The notes beneath the pieces are model-generated. The model saw nothing but the letters and a program-made list of their open reading frames with translations, was not told where the DNA came from and did not search any database. This document shows positions 24,927-35,582 of a stretch of DNA of 64,000 nt, in pieces (position 1 is the stretch's first letter; every line of letters begins with the position of its first letter). This stretch comes from Luzula sylvatica (Eukaryota; Streptophyta; Magnoliopsida; Poales; Juncaceae), in assembly GCA_946800325.1 (NCBI GenBank), contig OX326961.1, positions 38,438,543-38,502,542 on the forward strand. Reading direction: 5' to 3'. Position numbers and translations under genes: made by a program.

Positions 24927-27498
24927 TTAATTTTTGCAACCCGGAGAGGTCCACCATAATAGAACTTAAATCCATGGCCGTCACCATTTTCTTCAACATT
25001 GGTACTTTTATAACATTCATCTTTATCGATTTATGGCTTAAAACTACTAAGTGCAGGTTTTACGGCACGACCTTTGGTCTCGAAGAGTTTGATATGGCTA
25101 ATATATGCTGCCTTGCGTGCATTTTTAATTGGGAAATGCCCACTGCCCATTGGGGGGGCCTGCTTCATTATTTGGATAAGCGACGCTCGCACCCCATTCC
25201 ATCGTAGCCGCACCATGAGCTAAGCTCGTAAAAATAGATTTCGGCCACCACCCCAATAATATTTGGATCCCGCTCTCGTCCCTGTATAGTGACCAATCTC
25301 CAGTCTTTTCATCCTATACAAATTAATGAAATATTTTGTTATTAATTGTTTATCTACATATCCATGAAAAATTAACTAAGGTTAATTAGATAGATTGGTG
25401 CAATGTACTAGGTGTTTGCGTTTGAAAAGTCATCTCTTGAGCAGTGACGCATCTTCTAATTAAAAAACAAATCTAAAAGACTGCATAAATTTCAATTTCA
25501 ACATATTCAATACATTAAAATATTAGTACTATATACTACTGATTCAAAAATCTTAGGAGGACAAAGATTCCCCCGGCTCCTTAACAGATCCGTCCTGCTC
25601 TTGAGATATATATTTGTTAAAGTAGTTATGGGTAAATAAAAAAACTAAATGATATTCAAAATAACCTTGTTGATGCTAAGCGTTACGAAACGATCTTGTT
25701 TATCATAGGAAGAGACATCTTGAACTTTTTCTCCTGGAGGTACCGCACCCGTTCCATTCGAAACAACATAACCTGGACAGAGAGTGTTGTAACAACCAGT
25801 TTTAAAACCGTCCCTCTGCAATTATAAGAATTGAATTTTTTGTTATTCCTATAGTTTTAAGACATTTATATTTGATTAATGTAATATTATTGAAAAGTAT
25901 ATCTATATTGGAAAAAATATACGCAATTCCATTTTTAATCTCTGGCATACTACAAGTACATTTTTTTTCCTTTTACTTTGGGGTGGTGATATGAAGTTGT
26001 TCCTCATTGTACTGATGAAATGACATTGTAATATTTCATAATTAATTAATTAGTAAATGACAAATGAGTAAATTGATCACGTTTAACACATGGATATATC
26101 ATATATGATAAATAAGTAAATAAATCGGATTTAAAATATGAGTATTTGTTAATTGATATGAAACCCATTACAATCTTTTCATTGTATTAATGAGGTGATG
26201 TTGATAAATTTGTAAAGGAAAATTGTATCGTCCCGCCTAAAATCCCAAACATTAATTGCTGTGTTGACAATTAGTGATAAACAGGGCAAATACGACAAAT
26301 ATATATGTAAAATCCGGTCTACATGTTTATTTATTGTCTACTCATTTATCACATATTTAAGTGTTAAACCGAATGTATTTACTTATTTATCACATATTCA
26401 ATTAACATTATATATAGCACAAAAAGACAAAATAGCAGCTCATCAATATGATGAATGGATTGTAAGTGCCTTCATATCATCACTCATTAATAAATAATAA
26501 ACAAGTAAATGAATCTGTTAGCACATGAGTAAATGATAAATGAGTAAATTAATCCGATTTTTTTTAATGTATTAATGCATCATGTTTAATTTATTTTGTC
26601 TCATGAAATAGAGAATTTGTTTAGCTACTTACTGTCCAATATGTAAAGAAATGCAAATCCGAATTGTCGCCGTACAAATGTGGATACACCTGCATTCTCA
26701 TATAAAAAATATTAGCACATGTATCATTAAAACAAACATCATGATTATGCATAATATGAATGGTTGAATGCACAACACAATAAACTATAAGTCATGTGTT
26801 CAACTCATGTTAACACCATATAATAATGGTTAAGATCGAAAAATCTTCTCCACTAGAACAAACTGTATAAACTGATTTGATCTACTATTTAAAGATGTTT
26901 CATGTTGATTGATGATTGACGGGTAGTTGAGAAATCATATGCGTACATATGAAACCCGGCAAGCATAACATTGTATCCTAATTCGTTTTCATTCACGGCA
27001 CCTATATAGACTGCGCTGTACGAATTATAATTCACATTCGGGATTCGCCACACTGATATTCTGGCTCTGCTTCCATGCCAGCCTTTGGATGTATACCAAA
27101 CAACATGCTACAAATTTTTTTTAATAAATAACATAATAAACTTTCATAATTAATGTTTTGAATTTTTTTTGGCAAGAAGTATATTACATGATTGTTGTAA
27201 TCTTTTTGTGAAGGTGCGCTCTGAGGGTGATAATCAAATGGAGCTGCTTTAAATGGATCAAATGCTAAAGAACTGAGATTCCTTCTTTCTTCGTTTTCCT
27301 ACGAAAAAAAAACATTGAAAGTTAATTGGTTAAGATAATATCAAGAAATTCTCCGAATCAATTTTCGAATTGACATTTGTTAATTACTTGTGCATCAATT
27401 TGGTTGCCTTCATTTTTTACAAAATACTTGCTTTTGACTGGACAATTGGAAATGATCCATAGTGACAATACAAATAGAAAAATTTGCTCATGAGCCAT
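24927..27498 (-). pseudogene. Neprosin-domain gene, copy B, disrupted
   Basis: Six exons can be aligned to copy A: 27498-27388, 27298-27188, 27107-26949, 26689-26633, 25815-25666 and 25313-24927. The first five read cleanly (signal peptide, 'ARISVWRIP', 'LAGFHVYPHLYGD', 'KTGCYNTLCPGYV'). Lesions: the exon 3 donor reads CAT-AT-GTACGC instead of CAT-GTATG, displacing the GT by two bases; a seven-base C run (25152-25158) gives a +1 shift before 'MGSGHFP'; a TAA occurs at 25031-25033; and two extra bases near 24943 shift the final 'GGPPGCKN'. The first catalytic Glu position is Leu (MLAGFH) and the second is Ser (WGASV). The number of lesions in the last exon marks this as a pseudogene, though the 5' exons still look selected. 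Confidence 0.85.
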
Positions 27499-28085
27499 GA
27501 ACTGACAGAGAACAAGTGGATCTCTCTATACTGTACAATCGAGTCGATAAAGCTAGGTAGATGCAAAGTAAGAAAACAATATTCTTTTATTTAGAAAAAA
27601 GATGAAATAGAAAATGATATCAACAAAAACATGTATTTATATAGGATCTAATTGCAACAAATGAATCATTTACCATTTAATTACATTAAATACTGCATAT
27701 GCTATAACTTCTTATCAACTATAGAGAACCATCTATTTAATATTTCTGGATAAAGCATCTATTTAAACCCCTGAACCCTAAATCCTAAGACATATAACAA
27801 ATTTTATTTTTTGTTCTTGTTTTGATTTTGGCTTAAGAAACCATGGAGAGACACTCGGTAAAAACAATTATAAAAATCACAAACAAAATAATATAATAGT
27901 GATTTTGATATTCGTATCTGTATTTGAATATGTATTCATATCCAGGAACAAAATCTTTTACCGTATCCGTATTTGTATTCGAAAAATATATGTACCAGTA
28001 TCTGGTATCCGTTCGGATACAGATATTTTTCGAATATGATTATAGTTTGGCCGGATAATATCCGACCATTTACATGCCTACTTGG
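27499..28085. other. Intergenic DNA with a degenerate hAT-like fragment
   Basis: The first 390 bp are AT-rich with no gene. From about 27900 to 28078 there are 'gtatctgtatttg', 'ccgtatccgtatttgtattcg' and 'ttcggatacagatatttttcg' words ending 'gaccatttacatgcctac', a decayed relative of the hAT repeats in this window. Confidence 0.5.
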
Positions 28086-30707
28086 CTACTCATACAACAA
28101 CCAGTATTGTTGCAATATATTCTGATTCAGTTGTAGAGTTTGGAGTTGTCGGTTGTTTGGAACTCTTTCATATCACCGCACCACCATTTAAACAAAACAT
28201 GTATCGGCTTTGTGATCGAAAGTCATCGACACATGTTTTTGGAAACTGGCGTCGGCATAACTCATTTATAACCAACATGTATTTTACTCCACCATATATT
28301 AGAAATTGATTATTAGTTCTTCTCAAGTACTTAAGGATATTTTTAACAGCTGACCAATGCGCATCACCAGGATTCAAATGATAGCGCGAAATAGCGCTCA
28401 ATGCATACGACATATCGGGGCTCGTACAAATCATGACATACATATCGATCCTACCGCCGAAGCATAATGAACATTATTCATAATACCCTTTTCCTTGCTC
28501 GATGTAGGACATTGAGTTTTAGAGTATGTGATGGCACTCGACATTGGAAGAAACTATTTCTTCAAATTATGCATTGAAACTATTTTCAACACTTTGTCGA
28601 TTTAAGTGCTTTGACTCAAATCGAGAATTTTCATGGACCTATCTCTGTATAACCTCACGCCTAATATATAAGCGGCATCACCTAAGTCATTCATAGAGAA
28701 ACGAGTACTCGAGTACTTCTTAACATACGTAAGCATCGGAATGTCGTTTCCTATCATTAAAATATCGTCTACATATAATACAAGATTACTATGCGGCTCC
28801 CACTAACCTTCTTGTATACACAATGTTCTTCTTCGCTTTTAATAAAGTTATGCTCGCTAATAACTTCGTCAAACCGAATATTCCAACCCTGAGAAGCTTG
28901 TTTCAATCCATAAATGGATCGTTGCAACTTGCATATTTTTTCCATATTCTTCGAATCTACAATACCTTCGGGTTGTGTCATGTAAAAATCCTTTTGCAAC
29001 TTTCCGTTAAGAAATGCGGTTTTGACATCCATTTTTCATATTCCGTAGTCATAATACGCAGCTATGGCAAGTAGAATCCGTATGGATTTAAGCATTGCTA
29101 CGGACGAAATTATTTCTTCATAGTCGACACCATAAATTTGCTTGAAATCTTTCGCGACTAACCTCGCTTTATAAGTATGTATATTCTCATCCATGTCAGT
29201 TTTCTTCTTGAAAACTCACTTACATCCCACGGGTCTAACCCAAAGCGGTGGATCAATCAAGTTCCAAACTTGATTATCGAACATGGATTGAATCTCGAAT
29301 TTCATGGCATCGCGCAATTTATTGGAATCCTCACTCCTCATAGCCTCTTTATAACACGTCGGTTCATCATCTATGAGTTCGACTTCATCATCATTAGCCA
29401 CGATAAAATCATATCGTATCGGCTATTTATGTATCATATTCGATCTACGAAGAGCGTTGTGCGCTTGACTCGGTTTCATCAACTATTGATGAATTTGGAT
29501 CAACATTTATCAGTTCAATATTCATTTCCGATTCTCGAATTTCTTTGAGATCTATTGCATTCCATTATCCCGTTTAGATATAAATTCCTCCTCCAATAAG
29601 GTACCTCTACGAGCCACGAAAACATTATTTTCATCAGGATTATAGAAATAATATCACATTGTTTCCTTGGGATATCCGACAAATAAACATTTTTCAGATT
29701 TGGGATCGAGTTTATCCGCCATTAATTTGCGGACATAGACTTCGCATCCCCAAATCTTCACAAATGACAACTTCGGAACATTTCCAGTTCACATCTCATA
29801 TGACGTTTTTGTACCGATTTAGAAGGTATGCGGTTTAATACAAAAGCCACGATCTCAAGGACATATCCCCAAAACTATTTTGGGAGATCCGTTTAACTCG
29901 TCATCAATCGAACCATGTCTAATAAGGTCTGATTCATCCTCTCGGAAACACCATTCCATTGTGGTGTTCCGGGTGGAGTTAATTGTGAAACGATTCCGCA
30001 ATCTTTTAAATGATCTCCTGAACTCATAGCTCAAATACCCGACTCCTCGATCCGATCGAATGGTTTTGATTTTTTTTGCCTAGCTGATTTTGTACCTCAT
30101 TCTGAAATTCTATGAACTTTTAAAAGATTTTTGCTTTGTGATGCATTAAATAGATATATTCAGTATCTACTATAATCGTCGATAAACGTAGCAAAGTAAC
30201 AATAGTCTCCTCTTGCCTCGGTGCTCATCGGTCCACACACATCAAAATGTATGATTTCCAATAAGTTGTTGGACCTTTCTCCTACCTTGGAGAATGACGT
30301 ATTTGTCATCTTGCCAAATAACAAGATTCACAATTCTCATACGAATCAAATTCGATCAAGTCTAATAATCCATCTTTATGGAGACTAGAAATGTGTTTCT
30401 CATTTACATGACCTAGACGGCAATGCCAAAAGAAAGTTCGATTATGAACTTTCGGTTTAATCCGTTTTGCATTAACATTATAAATTGACTCGTTATTCTC
30501 ATGATCGAAATACAACACATAAAAACCATTTTTAACAGAATATTTTCATAGATAATATTATCCTTACATATCGTAAATTCATTATTCATAATAATAAATT
30601 CATAGACATCCTTGGCTAATCTCGACACACTAATTATGTTCTTACATACATAATGAAGATACAAAATAAAAATTATTTAGTACTAATACAAGTCCACTTG
30701 GCAAAGT

Positions 30708-31665
30708 TGTTGGGTATCGGCGTCACTACCGAGCCCCGCGCAGCGGATTGTGAGGCCCGGTCCGACCCGATCCCGAGGACCACGTCGACGACTCAATCGT
30801 ACAAATCATAAACTATGTGCAACTACCTATGAAATTAACTCTTAATTCATAGAGAATCATATCGCGTGAAATTGATCACGGAGATGGGTTGACTACATAG
30901 TTGCTTTGCTCGCTTCGATCCCGATAACACGTGTGTCTCAAGCCCGCACGATTCGACACCTTGCTCGAAGCTCCGATTTGTCGAATACAACCGGATTGCT
31001 TTCCGGTTTGCCCTTCGACCTTCCTCGAACTTGCTCTCGTTAGATCACAGCAAAGGCTTCAGTTGAAACCTCACTACCTGTATCCACCGTGAGCCTCGTC
31101 TCTTGGTTACGCACAATTCCCCTAAAATTGTCGTAAACTTGCTCAACTTTTAATCTCTCTAATGGAGTTTTCCTCAACTTGTCTCACAAGTTTTTTCTCT
31201 CTTTCAGATCTAAAATGGCCAGGAGGAAGAATGAATGAATGCCTATATCTTATAATCAAAGCCTCCCTTAATAAGGCATTAATGAGTATCAAAATTGTTA
31301 ATCCAGAATTTGGATCATAGTGCCTGTCATGACGCACGATATGGTGCATCATGACGCACGTGTCACGAGTAATAGATCTTGCCATTACCATTGTGCTCCG
31401 TCATGACGGACAGGACTGTGCGTCATGACGCACCACCGTCATGACGCACTGGATGGTGCGTCATGACGGTATACTCACAGATTGGCCTATATAGAAATAC
31501 ATTACTGTGCGTCATGACGAACCATATGGTGCGTCATGGCGGACTATGTAATTTCTGTTATATTTGCATAATCTTATATTGCATCCAATCGTTCCGACGA
31601 ACGCGTACGTTCATCTACCCTCATATGTACAATCTACTAGTTGAACTGTAATTGTATTTCCTTCA
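30708..31665 (-). mobile_element. Solo LTR (958 bp) nested in the copia element, 5 bp TSD
   Basis: Plus-strand ends are TGTTGGG...CCTTCA; on the minus strand it runs TGAAGGAAAT...CCCAACA, typical of copia-type LTRs, so I orient it minus. A perfect 5 bp duplication AAAGT flanks it (30703-30707 and 31666-31670). Removing the LTR and one AAAGT restores the copia frame across the junction as ...VVNHT-LPSGLVLVLNN, matching the conserved 'LPSGLxLxLNN' segment. A TATA-like TATAAGAT lies at 31247-31254 on the minus strand, and an array of eight palindromes lies 70-290 bp upstream of it. No internal region remains, so it arose by LTR-LTR recombination. Confidence 0.88.
31321..31544. promoter_or_regulatory. 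Array of eight GCGTCATGACGC palindromes in the solo LTR
   Basis: The best copies read TGCGTCATGACGCA. CATG centres begin at 31328, 31350, 31402, 31424, 31440, 31462, 31513 and 31535, giving spacings of 22, 52, 22, 16, 22, 51 and 22 bp. Each site joins two TGACG cores back to back; TGACG is the known core for TGA-class bZIP factors (as-1 type). Four of the eight run as ATGACGCAC. In the minus orientation of the LTR the array lies in U3, upstream of the TATA-like box. The binding factor is inferred, not shown. Confidence 0.85.
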
Positions 31666-32339
31666 AAAGTATGATTAACTACTCTTACGGCTAATGCAGC
31701 AACTTTTGCTCCATTCTCGACTCGTAGATTTACCTTGTCTCGCGCCAATGTTCGACTATTTAGCAGCCCCTACATATTTCGACAAATATGAGTTCCACAA
31801 CCGGTATCTAATACCCAATTATTCATAGTTGAAAGATTAATTTATATAACGTTTATACCTGGGACTACGCCTTTCGAAGCCTTTCCCTTGCCTATCTTTA
31901 CCTCATCGAGGTAATCTTTGCAATTCCTTTTCCAATGGCTAGCCTTGTGGTCATGGAAACACGTCTCATGCTTGGATTTCTCCGTTCCTTTTGTTTTTTA
32001 TTTTGAGAATTTTTTGCTCGAACCGCATTTAGATCTTGATCTTTTACGACCCCTTTTCTGAATCATGAGGACATTTTCAACAACCTTTGCCTTGGATTCC
32101 CCAGATGTTTTAAGCATCTCCGATTCAAAATTCTTGAGCATCCCATGGAGCTCGGGGATCGAATAGCTCATCGAATGCATATGATAATTGTCCACGGGTT
32201 TTATTAAAAAAAAGAAAAAAAAAATGCGTAGGATAATTAGTCACAAAAGGAGATAACATTTTCGACAACCACTTGTACTTAATTTCCGACAACCTCTTCT
32301 CTCTTAGATAATACTATGATTTTGATCAAGATTTCAACA

Positions 32340-32553
32340 AAATGGGTATCCGATTACAAATTTAATTCGGATCTGGATAGTATCCGGATCCATCAAAAAT
32401 TTAGATCCTAGATCCGGATTCATATCCGTAAAAACGTACACGGTTCCGGATCCGGTTCCATCCGGATCCGGATATTTTTTTCGAATCCGGATATTTCTTC
32501 GAATACGGTTCGGATCGGTTCGGGCAATATCCGACCCATTGACAACCCTACCA
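32340..32553. mobile_element. Truncated hAT MITE end
   Basis: A run of 'ccggatccggatattttttcg' and 'ttcggatcggttcgggcaat' words ending 'cccattgacaaccctac' matches the right end of the MITE at 4513-5117. The left end is missing or unrecognisable. Confidence 0.65.
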
Positions 32554-32555
32554 TA

Positions 32556-32690
32556 GTCCAGTTGGTTGAGTGTGAGACACAAAAAATCATATGTTATGAG
32601 AGATTATGGGTTCGATTCCTTTTGACATCAATAAATGGAGGACATATGAACATTCACCATTTATTATCAAAAAAAAAAATCTGTTATTAT
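32556..32690 (+). mobile_element. tRNA-derived SINE
   Basis: Plus-strand 'agtccagttggttgagtgtg' (A-box region), 'attatgggttcgattccttt' (B-box region GGTTCGATTCC), then a tail 'aatggaggacatatgaacat' ending in an A run at 32668-32679. It is the same family as 20316-20454. Confidence 0.75.
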
Positions 32691-32851
32691 TTATTTTTTA
32701 TAAAAAAATATTTAGTTTCTTAAGTTGTTAAGTAATATGAAGCCTTTATAATTTTTTTGCCGAAACGTTCGGGAATATTGAGCCGTCCTTGCACATACCA
32801 AACAAGAAATCTATTTTCTTGCTAGATATTAAAAATGCTAGATATTTCACC

Positions 32852-32940
32852 ACCGCTTTGATAGTTCAAGCGGATGGTACCTAGCCTCACTTCTTAGAGG
32901 TGTAGGATTCGAATCCTGCGCTTGTAACAAAAAAAATGCT
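32852..32940 (+). mobile_element. Short tRNA-like SINE of a different family
   Basis: Contains 'tagttcaagcggatggtacc' and a strong B-box 'taggattcgaatcctgcgc' followed by 'ttgtaac' and an A run. It lacks a foldable full cloverleaf, so it is read as a SINE head or tRNA-related fragment and not a tRNA gene. Confidence 0.5.
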
Positions 32941-33695
32941 AATTCCACTCATAATTCACCCCTAAAAACGACCCCTAATAATAAATATAAATATAATAGG
33001 ATAAGAAAAATTATATTTGTCTCTTTTACAATTTCCCACAATACTTGATGTGTTGGCAGAAATTTAGTTGACTTAATTTAATGCTAAATTCAAATTAATG
33101 TATGGTGAACAATAAAATTATTTTAGATAATAAATCATAATGTGTGGCAAACCGTATTGATTAGGTGGGCAAAATCGTACTAATTATATGGTAAACTATA
33201 TTTATTATGTGATAAACCAAATTATTAAAAAATGATTTGATTTATTTAATTTTGTATTATATTTGATTTTACACATGACAAGTAATATTTATTTGAAGAT
33301 ATTTTTATCATTTTATTTTCAATCTTTTTTAAAAGCAAAGTATTTTCATTTTTATTTTGTTGACTTTTGCGATCTATTATTTTTATTTTCAATGTTATAT
33401 TTTTGTTTATTTTTTATGATATTTTTATTCAAGTGTATCATTTTAATACATGTTAAACGGTGTATTTATTCTGTCCAATAAGTTCTTTTCTAAATTTATA
33501 GATTTAAATTTGATTAATTAATATTATAAATGATGGTAAACAAACTTGTTTAATTTATGATGTGTGAAATGATGGATCTTTTTTATCTTATTTTTCTATA
33601 TATAATGAAAAAAAATTAAATTGTTATGGTTTACCAGCATCATTAATGTATTCACTAACACATCAATCGATCTCATAAATTTTAACGAAGCACCA
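32941..33695. other. AT-rich intergenic DNA, possible MITE remnant
   Basis: No gene. The ends of this stretch carry 'acttgatgtgttggcag' (about 33043) and 'cactaacacatcaatcg' (about 33654), resembling the fold-back MITE at 22821-23067, with an expanded T-rich middle. Confidence 0.4.
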
Positions 33696-33703
33696 TTCAT
33701 AAC

Positions 33704-34225
33704 CTATGTTACGCGGATACTTCAAAAATGCAGAAGTATCCTGAGGATACGCGTATCCGATACGGATACGGGTGCGATACGGCTCGGATATGTATTGGAT
33801 ACGCCACGTGGCGTATCCGAATATTTTAATATTTATTTTTTTCGGATACGGCGGAGATACGGCAGGATACGGTAGGGGATACGTCCAGAATACGGCTGAG
33901 ATACTCCATTTAGGATACTTCGGCCCATTATATATTTTGGCCCATAATATATTTAAATAAATTATATATGATACTTCTAAATTAGTTCTAAAATATTTCT
34001 AGAACAAGTTTATGATAATTTTTATTATACTTGTATTGTTTGGTTGATATTATTTATTGTCATAATATTTAATTTATTATTTATTTATTAAGTATATTTA
34101 ATATAAATATATTAAACTAATAATTATATAGCCGTATCCGTATCCGTGATTTTTTGAAAATTACAGTATCGTCGTATCCGTATCGTATCGGATACGCTAC
34201 TCGTATCCGTATCCGTGCAACATAG
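33704..34225 (+). mobile_element. hAT-like MITE, 'ggatacg' family, copy 1
   Basis: Begins CTATGTTACGCGGATAC and ends GTATCCGTGCAACATAG, so the termini are inverted repeats. The octamer on the left, TTCATAAC (33696-33703), and on the right, CTCATGAC (34226-34233), differ only by two transitions. The subterminal DNA is dense in 'cgtatccgatacgg' words; the middle is AT-rich and non-coding. An 8 bp duplication places it with hAT elements. Confidence 0.8.
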
Positions 34226-34233
34226 CTCATGAC

Positions 34234-35351
34234 CTATGTTGCACGGATACGGGTACGGGTATCGTATCCGATACGATACGATACGGATACGGCGATACGG
34301 CAATTTTCAAAAAATCACGGATACGGATACGGCTATATAATTATTATTTTAATATATTTATATTGTATATAATAAATAAATAAATAATAAATTAAATAAT
34401 ATTTTGAATTTAAATATCATGACAATAAATAACACTGAAGTCGTTTCCATACTACGCAACTCGATATCTCCTAATGACGTGGCCACGACCTCATGGAAGG
34501 CAACCAGAAACGCGATGGAATGCATACTCTGGAAAAGACGAACAAAAGACCCTACATTCCTGCACATTCCGAGATTAATGAATGCGGAGGCCCACACATA
34601 TGCAAATCTGACAAGGTCTCAACACCTGCACTATGAGGATTCCACGATTCCTCCGATGATCTCAAAGTAGAGAATCCACACCTCTACCTTACGCTATCAT
34701 TTCGTTACCCCCCACCAGACCAGGATATCGGTCTAGAAGAACCGGTTTCACGTGCGACGAAGTGGGAGGGGTTTCAACTCGCTGTATAAGTCCATTTAGA
34801 TGATCGGTCTCTAGTGACGGCCGGTTATTACCGTCGCTTTTAAATTTTACTCGAGAATTTTGAATTTTGCTCCATTACTGTGTAATAGGGTTTTTACTTC
34901 CTAGCATTTATTTTCTGCTCATTTACAATTTTGGGTTTTAGAAATCCTGTAATATCTAAAAACCAATCTTCATTTATATTAACGCGCAACACCTACGGGT
35001 TTTCAATAAAAAAAAAAACATAACAATACAAGTATCATAAGCGTATTCTAAATTTATTTTAGAAGTATCCTAGAATTAATTTAGAAGTATTCTAGAAGTA
35101 TTCTATATAATTTATTTAAAAATATTATGGACCAAAATATATAATGGGCCGAAGTATCATAAATGGAGTATCACAGCCGTATCCTAAACGTATCCCAGCC
35201 GTATCCATCCCCGCCGTATCCGAAAAAAATAAATATTAAAATAATCGGATACGTCACGTGGCGTATCCGAGCCGTATCGTACCCGTATCCGTATCGGATA
35301 CCCGTATTCTTAGGATACTTCTGCGTTTTTTGAAGTATCCGCGTAACATAG
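34234..35351 (-). mobile_element. hAT-like MITE, 'ggatacg' family, copy 2, inverted, carrying a LINE
   Basis: Starts CTATGTTGCACGGATAC and ends GTATCCGCGTAACATAG, an inverted copy of 33704-34225. It is flanked on both sides by the perfect octamer CTCATGAC (34226-34233 and 35352-35359). Its middle is interrupted at about 34435 by a LINE tail; the uninterrupted neighbour shows the empty site. The two MITEs lie head to head with one 8 bp spacer, forming a large inverted repeat. Confidence 0.8.
34435..35018 (+). mobile_element. 5'-truncated LINE fragment inside hAT copy 2
   Basis: The open stretch from about 34435 to the stop near 34670 has 'SWKATRNAMECILWKRR' and 'FLHIPRLMNAEAHTYANL', resembling the C-terminal RNase H end of plant LINEs ('IPRxxNxxAHxLA'). 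A 3' untranslated region follows and ends in a poly-A run at about 35007-35018. The surrounding hAT sequence resumes at 'taacaatacaagtat'. Confidence 0.65.
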
Positions 35352-35519
35352 CTCATGACACTTCACAACACGTTTAAACACATGAAATATTTGCACATGA
35401 TCTCGGAGTGATCACTCCACTCTCGTTTCTGTCGACTCATCAAATCTCTTAACTACCTGTGCCAATAACAATCCACCACATGTCCACACCCCTCAACGGC
35501 TCCTCTTCTCCCTCCGCCC

Positions 35520-35527
35520 TTTATAAA
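35520..35527 (+). promoter_or_regulatory. TATA box of the RING-finger gene
   Basis: TTTATAAA lies 56-63 bp upstream of the ATG at 35583, within a pyrimidine-rich, CG-richer leader. Confidence 0.55.
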
Positions 35528-35582
35528 CTCTTCATCTTCTCCCCCCCAATTCTTCTCAAAAACCTCACCCCCCCTTGTTCCA

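Larger units (their letters stand above)
28088..32195 (-). mobile_element. Ty1/copia element, internal part, decayed and nested
   Basis: On the minus strand, fragments appear in copia order: gag tail with an RKR-rich stretch (32195-31998) and a CCHC-like 'CFHDHKASHWKRNC' (about 31950-31905); the protease-to-integrase linker; the integrase zinc region 'HCRLGHVNEKH...CESCYLAR' (about 30430-30306); RT with 'MDVKTAFLNGKL' and 'SIYGLKQASQGWN' (29032-28769); and RNase H 'MSYALSAISRYH' (about 28443-28168). Gag, protease, integrase, RT, RNase H order with integrase before RT defines Ty1/copia. Frameshifts and stops occur throughout, and no flanking LTRs were found, so it is an old truncated copy. A solo LTR at 30708-31665 interrupts it. 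Confidence 0.85.

Noticed and set aside
32852..32940. A functional tRNA gene
   Set aside because: It has a good B-box but no closed acceptor stem or anticodon arm; read as a SINE-type fragment.
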